A stretch of DNA of 64,000 nt from Brachypodium distachyon (taxonomy: Eukaryota > Streptophyta > Magnoliopsida > Poales > Poaceae), in the NCBI RefSeq assembly GCF_000005505.3, contig NC_016133.3, forward strand, positions 14,818,001 to 14,882,000. The letters run 5' to 3'. This document shows positions 32,535-44,369 of this stretch, in pieces. The notes beneath the pieces were generated by a model, which saw nothing but the letters and a program-made list of their open reading frames with translations, searched no databases and had not been told where the DNA came from. Within the stretch, counting starts at the first letter, position 1, and every line of letters starts with the position of its first letter. The position numbers and the translations under genes are program-made.

Positions 32535-35500
32535 ATGGACGCGAGGTTCCCGTACTCGCCGGCTGAGGTGGCCAAGGTGCAGCTGGTGCAGTTCGGCATC
32601 CTCAGCCCGGATGAAATCGTAATACCCGCCTCCTCCCCCCGCCGCCGCCTCTGTTTGATTTCTCTCTCGGTCTCGAGTTGGGAGTGAGTGGAGCCGGTTG
32701 TGTGTGGGCTGGTTGCTTAGTTTGGAGTTCTGGATGGAGGATGAACTGTTTATTGGCGGTGGTTGTTCGGTCCAATTTGTGGTGTTTGGGTAGCGAACTG
32801 GGCGGATTTGATCTGGGAAGTAGAGCTTAACAGCTGACCATAACTTAACCAAGGGTTTTGACACTTTGAACGTATCTATGGATGCCGTTTGTCTCAGCCA
32901 GTGCTTTGCTAACTTGGGGTGAACTAGTATGCTTACAAGTTACAAGCAAACGGCCCTTAAACTGGAACTTCATACTTGTAAATTGTGAGCTCTATGGATT
33001 AGAGAAGTTGTGCTCTGTATTCATTAACAATTTGAGCAATATATGGAATGCTGTTGCCAGTTGTAGGATATCCGGTCAAGTTGAACTGTGTGGTTGTACT
33101 CCATGTACTATCTAATAGAAAACTACTGCTATTATTACTTGTGAGATATGAGTACATTTGGTTAATTTTGGGCTTGGTAACTATTATAACTTAATAGTGA
33201 TAGATTCTGATTTGTAAGTATGCTTGAAGTTTGAATTAAAGGTGCACGCATCTGGTTACAAATATATGGAAAACGGATGCCGTTTGTCTCAGTCGGTGCT
33301 TTGCTAACTTTGGGGGAACTAGAATGCGTACTAGGAAAACGGCCCTTAAATTGGAACATCGTACTTGTAAATTGTGAGCTCTGTGTGTGTATTATCAATT
33401 CGAGCAATATATGGAAACTGTTGTCAGTTGTAGGATATTCGGTCAAGTTGAACTGTGCAGCTGTACTCCGTGTACCATCTAATGGAAAACTACTGCTATT
33501 ATTACTTGTGAGATATGAGTATATTAGGTTAACTATTATAAATAAACACTGATATATTCGGATTTTAAGTATGCTTGAAGTTTGAATTGAAGGTGCACGG
33601 TGTTATGCTGTGAACTTTTGGAGTTAAAATCCACTTCTGTTGTTAATAATAAGATGGACTTGACAGGTTTTACTAGTACGATTATTGGGTTCAAATAACC
33701 GTTGTAGTGAGGGGAACGGAGTTCCTCATTAACTAGGGCATATGGAGTGCCAAAAGAATCAAACATTTTAGGATTGAATTTGATGGAGATTTTGTGTTGT
33801 TTTACCTCTTTGTAGAGACAAATGTCAGTGGTGGTGATAGAGTATGCAGAGACTATGGAGAAGGGGAAGGCAAAGCCTGGCGGTTTGAGTGACCCTCGGT
33901 TGGGTACTATTGACCGGAAGGTTAAGTGTGATACATGCATGGCTGGAATGGCTGAGTGCCCAGGCCACTTTGGCCACCTTGAGCTCGCCAAGCCGATGTT
34001 CCATATTGGCTTCATCAAGACCGTGCTCTCCATAATGCGATGTGTATGTTTCAACTGCTCCAAGATCCTCGCGGATGAGGTACATGGCCCCTCTGTTGGT
34101 TGGTTTGTCACTTCAGGCGTGTTCATTCTACTGCTAGGCTATTAGACTGAAAGGAGTCCTTAATATGCCAGACATGCTAAACTGACGCTATAACTCATAA
34201 CGAGCTTTATTCTCACCGTTGGTCCATAATGCAACTACAATTGTTTTTCCACTTTATTTAAGTTTGTGCAATTTTGCCCCTACTCCCTCGTAATATTAAT
34301 TCTGGAATTTATAGAATCTTTTGAGCTACTCCCTCCGTTCGATAATTCTTGTTGAAATCTTACATGTATCTAGACACTTTTTAGGAATAGATACATCCAT
34401 TTTTTGACAAATTTGAGACGAGAATTATGAAACGGAGGGAGTACGCATGATGAACTTGTAGATAACCGTTTCTTTATTCTTGTCGATTCGGTAACTGCAA
34501 CTCAAATTTGAAGCCAAGTCTTTTGTTTGAAATTTCTATCTCTTTGATAAGTTCGACATTGGTATAACTACACCAAAGAAAAAGATAGTGTTCTCTTGGT
34601 TTGCATATCTTGTAGAGACTTGCCTGCCTTCTCAAAACTGCTAATGGCTTCCTTATGAACTGATGAGCTAAATTATACTCTGCGCGACTGCGCCTGATAA
34701 ATCTGCGTACCAATTCCTATTTCATTAAATAATATTATTGGTAAAATAATCAGAACTGCGGAGCCTGATTATGTACCAAGTTCAGTGTTTTCCATAATCC
34801 TGAAAAGGTTCTTGCATTTAACTACTGCACATCCTATGGTGTGACCATTTATGGTTACGTGTCTTGGTCTTGGCATATGTTATTTATGAATGATTTTTGC
34901 AGGATGATGCCAAGTTCAAGCAGGCTTTGAAAATCAGGAATCCAAAAAATAAATTAAGAAGAATATATGATGCTTGCAAGAGCAAAAAAATTTGCGCTGG
35001 GGGTGATGATCTTGAAGTTGAGGATCAGCAGGATACTGATGAGCCAGTGAAAAAAAAAAGAGGTGGTTGTGGTGCTCAGCAGCCAAACATCACAGTTGAC
35101 GGTATGAAGATGGTTGCAGAGTTTAAACAGACGAAGAAGAAAAATGATGATCAGGATCAGCTCCCCGAACCGGTGGAGCGGAAGCAAATTCTCTCTGCTG
35201 AGAGGGTATCTACATTCTCTTTACTCAGTTCAAGCAGTTTTAAGTATATTCATCTAACCATATGGCTTGTCGGTTTGTTTGAGCAGGTCCTCAATGTTCT
35301 CAAGCGTATAAGTGATGAGGACTGTCTTTTGTTGGGCCTGAACCCCAAATTTGCTCGTCCTGATTGGATGATATTGCAAGTCCTTCCAATTCCTCCACCG
35401 CCTGTGAGACCATCTGTCATGATGGATACTTCTTCCAGAAGTGAGGTTAGCCCAGTACTACTAAAGTTCATATGAGTCCAATTGATTGTTTTGGAAGGAG

Positions 35501-36468
35501 CACACTTTCTAACCACTGACTGTATAATATTGCCGTTCCTTCTGTTTCTACAGGATGATTTGACTCACCAATTAGCTATGATAATTCGACATAATGAGAA
35601 CTTGCGGAGGCAAGAGCGAAATGGTGCCCCAGCTCACATTATAACAGAATTTGCTCAGTTGTTGCAGTTCCACATTGCAACGTACTTTGATAATGATCTT
35701 CCTGGCCAACCAAGGGTGAGTAGGCAGTGCATTTCTCATATTAGTTACTGGTGGATAAGCTGTCGTAATTCTCTTCTATTGATTTTTTTTCAGGCCACTC
35801 AGCGTTCTGGAAGGCCTATTAAGTCAATTTGCAGCAGGCTAAAAGCAAAAGAAGGCCGTATCAGAGGTAACTTGATGGGGAAGCGTGTTGATTTCTCAGC
35901 TCGTACCGTCATCACACCAGATCCAAATATCAACATTGATGAATTGGGGGTGCCATGGAGTATTGCTTTGAATCTGACATACCCAGAAACTGTCACTCCA
36001 TATAACATCGAGAGGTAAATTAATCTGCTGTTGTTAAGGCATGGTATGAAATCATTGTTCTTTTTATTGAAAACTGTGTGTAAATCTGATGATCCCAGGT
36101 TGAAAGAACTGGTCGAATATGGGCCTCACCCTCCCCCCGGGAAGACAGGTGCGAAGTACATCATTAGGGAAGATGGTCAGAGGCTGGATCTTCGTTATGT
36201 GAAGAAAAGTAGTGATCAGCATTTGGAGCTGGGTTACAAGGTTAGTACCAACATTGTTGTCGTAGCTGTTGTTTTAATTCAGACATCACAAAAGTTTTTA
36301 GCTCACTCATTTTGTGCTTGATTTTCTCAGGTGGAAAGGCACCTCAATGATGGAGATTTTGTTCTTTTCAATCGGCAACCCAGTCTTCACAAAATGTCCA
36401 TCATGGGGCATCGGATTAAAATTATGCCCTACTCAACATTCCGCTTAAACTTGTCTGTTACTTCACCA

Positions 36469-36501
<33 letters not shown>

Positions 36502-39500
36502 ATGCATGTTCCTCAGTCTTTTGAGACCAGAGCTGAAGTTCTTGAGTTGATGATGGTGCCGAAATGTATTGTGTCTCCTCAAGCAAATAGACCTGTTATG
36601 GGTATTGTCCAGGACACGCTTCTTGGCTGTCGTAAAATCACCAAAAGGGATACCCTCATTGAAAAGGTTAACAGTACTTTCCTTAAACACCTTCAGTAGT
36701 AGTATTCTTAGTGTTATAGCTCAGTTCTGAAATTTCTTCCAGGATGTATTCATGAACATCTTAATGTGGTGGGAAGATTTTGATGGGAAGGTCCCTGCCC
36801 CTGCCATTTTGAAACCGAGGCCAATTTGGACTGGGAAACAAGTTTTCAACTTGATTATCCCCAAGCTAATCAACCTGATTAGGTTTTCAGCCTGGCATGC
36901 TGAATCTGAAAGTGGATTTATTACTCCTGGTGATACGATGGTCCGGATAGAAAAGGGAGAGCTTCTATCTGGCACACTTTGCAAAAAAACTCTTGGGACA
37001 GGAACTGGAAGTCTTATTCATGTTATTTGGTAAGTTTCTTGTAGAAGCTGCATTGTAGTTTCTAATACTTTCCACATGATCTTTTGCTAATGTGTTTTGG
37101 TTTAATTGTTTGCAGGGAAGAGGTTGGGCCAGATGCTGCGCGGAAGTTCTTGGGTCACACACAATGGTTGGTCAACTACTGGCTCCTGCAAAATGGTTTC
37201 AGTATTGGAATTGGCGATACAATTGCAGATGCATCTACTATGGAAAAGATCAATGAGACGATCTCAAAAGCTAAAAGTGAGGTCACGGAGCTTATTAAAC
37301 AAGCACAAGACAAGCTGTTGGAACCTGAGCCAGGACGCACAATGATGGAATCATTCGAAAATAGAGTAAATCAGGTGCACGACTGTTTTTGTTTGATCTT
37401 TCTTTTGGGAAGTACTAGCACTCTTGGTCGACTTGTTTTAACATATGTCATTATTCCATGATAGGTTCTTAACAAAGCTCGTGATGATGCCGGGAGTAGT
37501 GCTCAGAAGAGTTTGTCTGAGAGCAACAATTTGAAAGCCATGGTCACTGCAGGCTCAAAAGGCAGTTTCATTAATATTTCCCAAATGACTGCTTGTGTCG
37601 GACAGCAGAATGTTGAGGGCAAGCGGATACCGTTTGGTTTTGTTGATCGGACATTGCCCCACTTCACAAAAAATGACTATGGTCCCGAAAGTCGTGGGTT
37701 TGTGGAGAACTCTTACCTCCGAGGTCTGACGCCGCAAGAATTTTTCTTCCATGCTATGGGTGGTAGAGAAGGGCTGATTGATACTGCTGTGAAAACTTCT
37801 GAGACCGGATATATTCAGCGACGGCTTGTGAAGGCTATGGAAGACATCATGGTGAAATATGATGGCACTGTAAGAAATTCTCTCGGTGATGTCATTCAGT
37901 TCTTATATGGAGAAGACGGTATGGATGCTGTTTGGATTGAAACACAGAAACTGGACTCACTGAAGATGAAAAAGGCTGAGTTTGATAATGTTTACCGCTA
38001 TGAACTGGATGACGAGAATTGGAGGCCTACTTACATGCTGCCTGAACACGTTGATGATTTGAAGACGATTCGTGAATTCAGAAATGTGTTTGAGGCAGAA
38101 GTTCAGAAGTTAGAAGCTGACCGGTTGCAGCTTGGGACTGAGATTACCACAACTGGGGACAATTCGTGGCCTATGCCTGTCAACCTCAAGCGGCTTATCT
38201 GGAATGCTCAGAAGACATTCAAGATTGATTTGAGAAGGCCTTCTGACATGCATCCGATGGAAATTGTGGAAGCAATAGATAAGCTGCAAGAAAGACTCAA
38301 GGTTGTCCCTGGCGATGATGCAATGAGTATCGAGGCTCAGAAGAATGCTACTTTGTTCTTCAATATCCTGCTCCGTAGCACATTTGCTAGCAAGAGGGTC
38401 TTGAAAGAATACAGGCTTACAAAGGAATCGTTTGAATGGGTTATTGGTGAGATTGAGTCGAGATTCCTTCAGTCTTTGGTGGCCCCAGGTGAAATGATTG
38501 GATGTGTGGCTGCACAGTCCATTGGAGAACCAGCAACTCAGATGACGCTAAATACTTTCCATTATGCTGGTGTCAGTGCCAAGAATGTTACCCTTGGTGT
38601 TCCCAGGCTGAGGGAGATCATTAACGTTGCCAAGAAGATCAAGACTCCATCTCTTTCTGTTTTCTTGAAGCCTGAGGTGAGCAAGAAGAAAGAATTGGCT
38701 AAGAATGTTCAGTGTGCGTTGGAGTACACTACACTGCGCAGTGTGACCCATGCTACTGAGATATGGTATGATCCTGATCCTCTAGGAACCATCATTGAAG
38801 AGGATATGGACTTTGTCAAATCATATTATGAAATGCCTGATGAGGATATTGACCCGGATAAGATCTCCCCTTGGCTGCTGCGTATTGAACTGAACCGTGA
38901 GATGATGGTTGATAAGAAGTTGAGCATGGCTGATATTGCAGAGAAGATCAATCATGAATTCGATGATGACTTGTCATGCATATTCAATGATGATAATGCA
39001 GATAAGCTCATTCTTCGTGTACGCATTACAAATGACGAAGCCCCAAAGGGAGAAATACAGGATGAGTCTGCTGAGGATGACGTCTTCCTCAAAAAGATTG
39101 AGGGTAACATGTTGACCGAGATGGCCCTTCGAGGCATTCCAGATATTAACAAGGTCTTCATCAAATATGGGAAAATCAATAAATTTGATGAAAATGATGG
39201 TTTCAAACCAGATAATGAGTGGATGCTTGATACAGAAGGTGTCAATCTCTTGGCCGTGATGTGCCATGAGGATGTTGATGCTACAAGGACTACCAGTAAT
39301 CATTTGATTGAAGTGATTGAGGTTCTCGGAATTGAGGCTGTCCGCAGATCTCTCTTGGACGAGCTGAGGGTGGTCATATCTTTTGATGGGTCATATGTGA
39401 ACTACAGGCATCTGGCTATTCTTTGTGATACGATGACATACAGAGGTCACCTGATGGCTATTACTAGGCATGGTATAAATCGTAATGACACAGGGCCTCT

Positions 39501-41101
39501 TATGAGATGTTCTTTTGAGGAGACGGTGGATATCTTGCTTGATGCTGCCGTTTATGCGGAATCTGACTACCTGAGAGGCGTCACTGAGAACATTATGCTT
39601 GGCCAGCTTGCTCCTATTGGTACAGGAGGCTGTGGATTATATTTGAATGATCAGATGCTGCAGCAGGCCATTGAGCTTCAGCTCCCGAGCTATGTTGAAG
39701 GTTTAGAATATATTGGCATGACACCTGCGCGTGCCTCGCCTTCTGGGACACCATACCATGATGGAGGAATGATGTCACCAATGTTGAGTCCTAATTTCAG
39801 GTCTTCCCCTATTTCAGATGCTCAGTTCTCCCCATATGTTGGGGGCATGGCATTCTCACCTGTCCCTTCAAGCTACAGCCCATCCTCTGGTGGTGGTTAC
39901 AGTCCATCTTCTCCAGTCTTCAGTCCAGGGCCAGGACAGGGATACAGCCCGACTTCTCCATCATATAGTCCCGCATCACCCAGCTATAGTCCCACTTCTC
40001 CATCATATACGCCTGGCTCTCCTAGCTACAGCCCAACAAGTCCGTCGTACTCCCCAACAAGTCCATCGTACTCTCCAACCAGTCCGTCATACTCCCCCAC
40101 ATCTCCAAGCTACAGTCCCACATCGCCAAGCTACAGTCCCACATCACCAAGTTATAGTCCCACTTCTCCGAGCTACAGTCCCACATCGCCAGTTTATAGT
40201 CCGACCTCTCCAGCATACAGCCCAACATCTCCTGCATACAGCCCGACATCTCCATCATACAGCCCGACATCGCCATCATACAGCCCTACTTCACCTTCAT
40301 ACAGCCCTACCTCTCCATCTTACAGCCCTACGTCTCCATCATACAGCCCTACGTCTCCTTCATACAGCCCTACGTCTCCATCATACAGCCCGACATCGCC
40401 CTCGTACAGCCCGACATCGCCTGCATACAGCCCGACATCGCCTGGATACAGCCCAACATCGCCGAGCTACAGCCCTACTTCGCCAAACTACAGTCCAACT
40501 TCACCGAGCTACAATCCTTCTTCGGCCAAGTACAGCCCTTCACATGCTTATTCTCCAAGCAGCCCAAGGATGATGAGCCCATACAGTCAGACTTCTCCAA
40601 ACTACAGGTACTGACCGTGACCTGGCACTCCTCTGGTATTCTGTTCATTGCTCGCTATACTTATTTTGCTTACATCTGTTTCCCCAGCCCAACATCACCG
40701 ACTTACTCGCCCACCTCGCCGTCGTATGCACAACCAAGTCCGTCATACAGCCCGACAAGGTGAGCCTGTCTTAATTCATCATCATTCAGAAGGAACACCT
40801 CGCTGTCGATGATGTGACACATTTAGATCTTCTGTTCTAACACACTTGCATGACTTGTGCAGCCCGCACACAACCTCTGGTGGACCTAGCCCGGATTATA
40901 GCCCAACCTCTCCAAACTACAGGTAAATGGATCAGGCTTTATGTAATCTGCCCACGATGAAAGTGCATTTGGCGTTTATGACAATCTCAATTTCTACTGT
41001 TCAGCCCCAGCGCTAGCTATTCCCCCACTGCACCGGGCTACTCCCCTTCGTCCACTGGACCGCAAACTACTGACAAGGACGACGACGAGAATGCGCCTTG
41101 A
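32535..41101 (+). CDS. RPB1: RNA polymerase II largest subunit RPB1
   Basis: Complete. My exons are 32535-32618, 33816-34079, 34903-35205, 35287-35445, 35554-35715, 35794-36014, 36099-36240, 36331-36666, 36743-37029, 37116-37374, 37465-40607, 40688-40759, 40863-40922 and 41005-41101, all GT-AG and in phase, giving 1862 residues (plant RPB1 is usually near 1840). Visible landmarks: the clamp zinc site C66/C69/C76/H79 (KCDTC...CPGH), the second GGCGAQQP region, the active-site loop [10 protein letters not shown] with D495, D497 and D499 binding Mg, the bridge-helix/trigger-loop region in exon 11 ([37 protein letters not shown]), and the C-terminal domain from about residue 1566 with 27 consecutive heptads followed by degenerate ones and an acidic end (DKDDDENAP). 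RPB1 is the catalytic subunit of mRNA synthesis; CTD phosphorylation couples it to capping, splicing and termination. AT-rich codon use contrasts with the GC-rich NPF gene. Confidence 0.97.
32880..33599 (+). repeat. Tandem duplication inside RPB1 intron 1
   Basis: 32880-33248 and 33275-33599 align through ggatgccgtttgtctcag, cggcccttaaa.tggaac, actactgctattattactt and gaagtttgaatt.aaggtgcacg. Identity by eye is about 85-90%, with small deletions in the second copy. Confidence 0.85.
34327..34443. mobile_element. Stowaway MITE in RPB1 intron 2
   Basis: 113 bp (34329-34441), ends ctccctccgttcgataattc / gaattat-gaaacggagggag, target duplication TA on each side. It can fold into a hairpin within the pre-mRNA. 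Confidence 0.9.
39943..40509 (+). repeat. RPB1 CTD heptad repeat run (27 x 21 bp)
   Basis: Twenty-seven consecutive 21 bp units encoding YSPTSPS or close variants ([14 protein letters not shown]; position 7 S/A/V/G/N). Codons for the same heptad vary between units on the left (agt/tcc, cca/ccc) but are highly uniform on the right (tacagccct/tacagcccg), suggesting more recent unit exchange there. Confidence 0.93.
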
Positions 41102-41355
41102 AGTCCCTGACCTGATGGAGCATGCTGCGCTAATGAGGAACTGCGCTGCACTACCTTTTTTGTTCTGTGTTTTTTATGGTTATGGAACTGCAGAGCCCTG
41201 CCTTGTCTGCCTGAGCATCGGGAGTTATTATGTACTCATTGTGTGCTAAAATAGCATGATTAGTCCCATAGGAACCGAACTTTGCCAGCTCGTGAGCTGC
41301 TCCTAGTCCTGTGACGCTACAACGCCGCTTAGCGGCGTCCATAGCAGCTGTTTGA

Positions 41356-41361
41356 AATAAA
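41356..41361 (+). terminator. RPB1 polyadenylation signal candidate
   Basis: AATAAA 255 bp after the stop codon, followed by T-rich and TG-rich sequence. Plant signals are loose, so this is a candidate. Confidence 0.5.
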
Positions 41362-41604
41362 CAAGTTGCTGATCTCGGTCCTATTGTTATGCTAAATGCT
41401 GTTGTTCAAAGCAAGTCTTTTCATTGCAGCTAGGGTGCTCCTTTTTCTGTCGTTCAATCAATGCAATGGTTTGGAAAGGACCTGTTTGATTCGGATAAAT
41501 ATTAGAAAAGAGTTCTCGCAATCGCAAGGTCTCAATTTTCGTTGCGGGTCATAATCTCGCCTCTTAGGTTGATCCCGCTCGTTTTCGTATCCTTTGATGT
41601 TACT

Positions 41605-44280
41605 CCCTCCGTATAATAATACGGGCACGAGCCAGTCTATTTATGTTCCTCAACCTTTGTTCTAGTCCTGTGTGTATCAAAATGGCCCAGCCCAGAGTTG
41701 TAGGCTAGTGCAAATAATCTCCGGAACGAAATTACGCGTGAACGGTTGCGGGCGCCACATCAAGGAGGCGAGTGTATGGCCGACGATGAGCCTCGTAACC
41801 GGCCTGTGGCGCATGCCTGTAGGTCCTGTCCTCTGTTGCCAGCAACTTATCCATGGCCAAGTGCTTTCGTTCTACTCATCCTATTCCTACCTGGTTCCTT
41901 TCCCACGTCGTCGGCTTCTCCTTCTACACCCACATACTCCTTCCTTAAACCCACTGCTCCGAATTTTCGCTTCCTGATCTGGTTAATTCCATACTTGTAG
42001 CTTGAATATTTCAACTTTTGCCTCGAAGGTTTTGAACATAGTTTTCACAATTTTAAAATAGCAAAATGTTACTGTAACTATTACTTACTCCATTTCTTTT
42101 TGTAACATGTTCCGTCTTTGTTCTAAAAGTCAAACTTCTAAAAGTCGACCAAGTTTATAGAAGAACTACCAACATCCATAAGTGTAATCAGGATTCATGC
42201 AGTTGGAAAAACTAATCAAATTAGATTTCTTGACGTGTTTATCCATTGTTTGCGCTAGATTACCTTGACACGTTTAGTTTAGCCATTGTTATCGTGCTCC
42301 CCGTCATGTCTTTGAAAGTTTTGCCAAACTTTGCAGAAAACTGGAAAAGACGGTAGACGGATCGCAGCCACAGACTGAAATATTTGTAGGAGACTGATAT
42401 TGTGTTCTCTTCTCAACAAAGTCAAACACTCCTCAGATGCACACTAAAGTTGCAATACTCCTGTTCACCAAGGGTGGCAGAGAAGGTGTATAGCTACAAT
42501 AAACCAAAAGAGACTTTGGGAACAACATGCATTTGCGTAGTATACGTGCATATGCTTCTCACATGCCCGGGAAAGTGAGATCCAGCTTTAGCACCACCAC
42601 TAACCAGAAGATTTCCAGGTAGTGTGTGTGCATATCACTTGACCAACCGCCAATCAGCTGCTAGCCACAAGCTCTGTCCAACCTTAAGAACCTGCCCCCA
42701 GCTCTCACACGTGTCAGCAACCCACGGGACCGAACTCCACCCCGTGCGAACGTGGCATGACAAGTCAGACATGGCGCTGACTTGGCACCCACACCGGCCA
42801 GTGCGGTATTGACAAGTCGGCACTGAAGAAGCAATTGGGGGATGATGTGCAATTAATTAGTTTATCATCATCTCAGAGAGAAGAGGAGAAAGAAAAAAAG
42901 GAAAAGAAATGTTAATCATCATTGTCATTATCAAGGATTAGTGGATCAGGGGGTCATGTTGTCTGGGATCTATCTTTGGGATGTTAGCTTGTGGTGCAGG
43001 GAACGATGGATGTATATGCTCTTGCTTGCCCCTGTTGTGATATGTCGGCCTTGATCCGCGTCTCTGATTGGCTGCTAATTTTAGGAGCAACATTTCTCCT
43101 CTCCTTCTCTCTGCTCCACTACTGACTACTTGATCTTGTCATTCAACTCACAGGCATCTTTGGAGAAAATGACAGCTTTTTTCGCAGTTGCATATGTTTT
43201 GTTTGATCGATTGGCAGGATGTCTTGAGTTGATATGTTCACTTGTCAGGTGTGTTAATGCCTATTGCTTAGCGTAATTGCAATAAATTGTTTCGTGGCAT
43301 GGTTAAATAAATTTCATATAAGACATTTCACGTGTCTGGTTCCCTCTGCACCGCATGATTTTCACCGAAATCCTGCGAATTTTTTGTAATTTTTGGAGGA
43401 TTTTTGTTAAATTCTGTCCCATATCCAGTATATGGGATTTTTGTAATTTGTGCTAAGTTCTGTCCCGATTCCAGGAAAGCTTGTTTTGAATGATTTACTA
43501 AAACTCTGGCCTGGTCTAGGCTCAACAAGCAAAAACAAGCATACCACATCTCACTACTCAATAATCGCAAAATTATGGATGCGTGCATCAATACAGAGGC
43601 CACGGGAGAGGTCCTTCTTTTTAGAAAAAAGGAATCACAGAATAAGAAAACATATATTTAGCTAGGTCTTCAATTCTTGAAGTCCAATCCTTGTATTAAT
43701 TAATTATCTGAGTTTCAGCGCCCGGAGAAGACTTTAGCTGGTGAGGAATTGCAAGCAATTTTAGCAAGCAAATCTGTTCTATTCAATCTAGCAGCATGGG
43801 CATTGTTGTTGTTGTAATTATATTCTCTTTATTTGTTGCAAAAAAGGCTAGCCATTCATCTTCAACCCACTGGGGAGCCCACATAATCTCATAAGCACAT
43901 TACATTATTTTCATGCTTTGACCCCATCCCTATCAGCATGTCTGTATTATAATTCCTTGAAGAAAAGAACCTAGTAGTAACATGCATTTGTAACACTTCA
44001 CTATCTTTGAAAGTAATAAAACATTTCTGGTTTGACTTATCCCCATCGCTTAGTCACTCCATTATTGGGATCATGTCATGTGCATCTGCACCTCAACATC
44101 ACCACTCTCAGACTACAATTTTGAGATTAAAATCTATACAGAAGCTGGATTCAGATTTGTAAACTGAATTGACTATGCATTATAAAATTAAATAAATCGA
44201 GTTTCTTTTTCTTAAAAACGGTAATATGAAATATGCTTGAGAATAAATTCAAAGATCACAAGTTTCTTTTTGGGCTCCAC
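41605..44280. other. Gene-free intergenic sequence 3' of RPB1
   Basis: An isolated MITE end (tactccctccgtataat, 41601-41617) has no partner. 42.44-43.15 kb is balanced, unique-looking sequence without a frame; 43.2-44.2 kb is AT-rich. No RNA gene recognised. Confidence 0.45.
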
Positions 44281-44292
44281 CATGTAATCTGG

Positions 44293-44367
44293 TACTCCCT
44301 CCGATCCATAAAAATGGTCGCCCACTCAGTACTAAGTTAGTACCTTTTTATGGAATCGGAGGGAGTA
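44293..44367. mobile_element. Stowaway MITE, 71 bp
   Basis: 44295-44365, ends ctccctccgatccataaaaa / tttttatggaatcggagggag, TA on both sides. Confidence 0.88.
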
Positions 44368-44369
44368 TC

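Noticed and set aside
40022..40279. Met/Trp-rich minus-strand frame within the CTD
   Set aside because: Reverse complement of the heptad array; repetitive composition only.
39943..40509. Regular 21 bp repeat resembling a CRISPR or satellite array
   Set aside because: It is in frame with RPB1 and encodes YSPTSPS; no spacers.
39818..40573. 251-codon frame over the CTD in another frame
   Set aside because: A shadow of the 21 bp repeat of RPB1; repeat-driven openness, no independent evidence.
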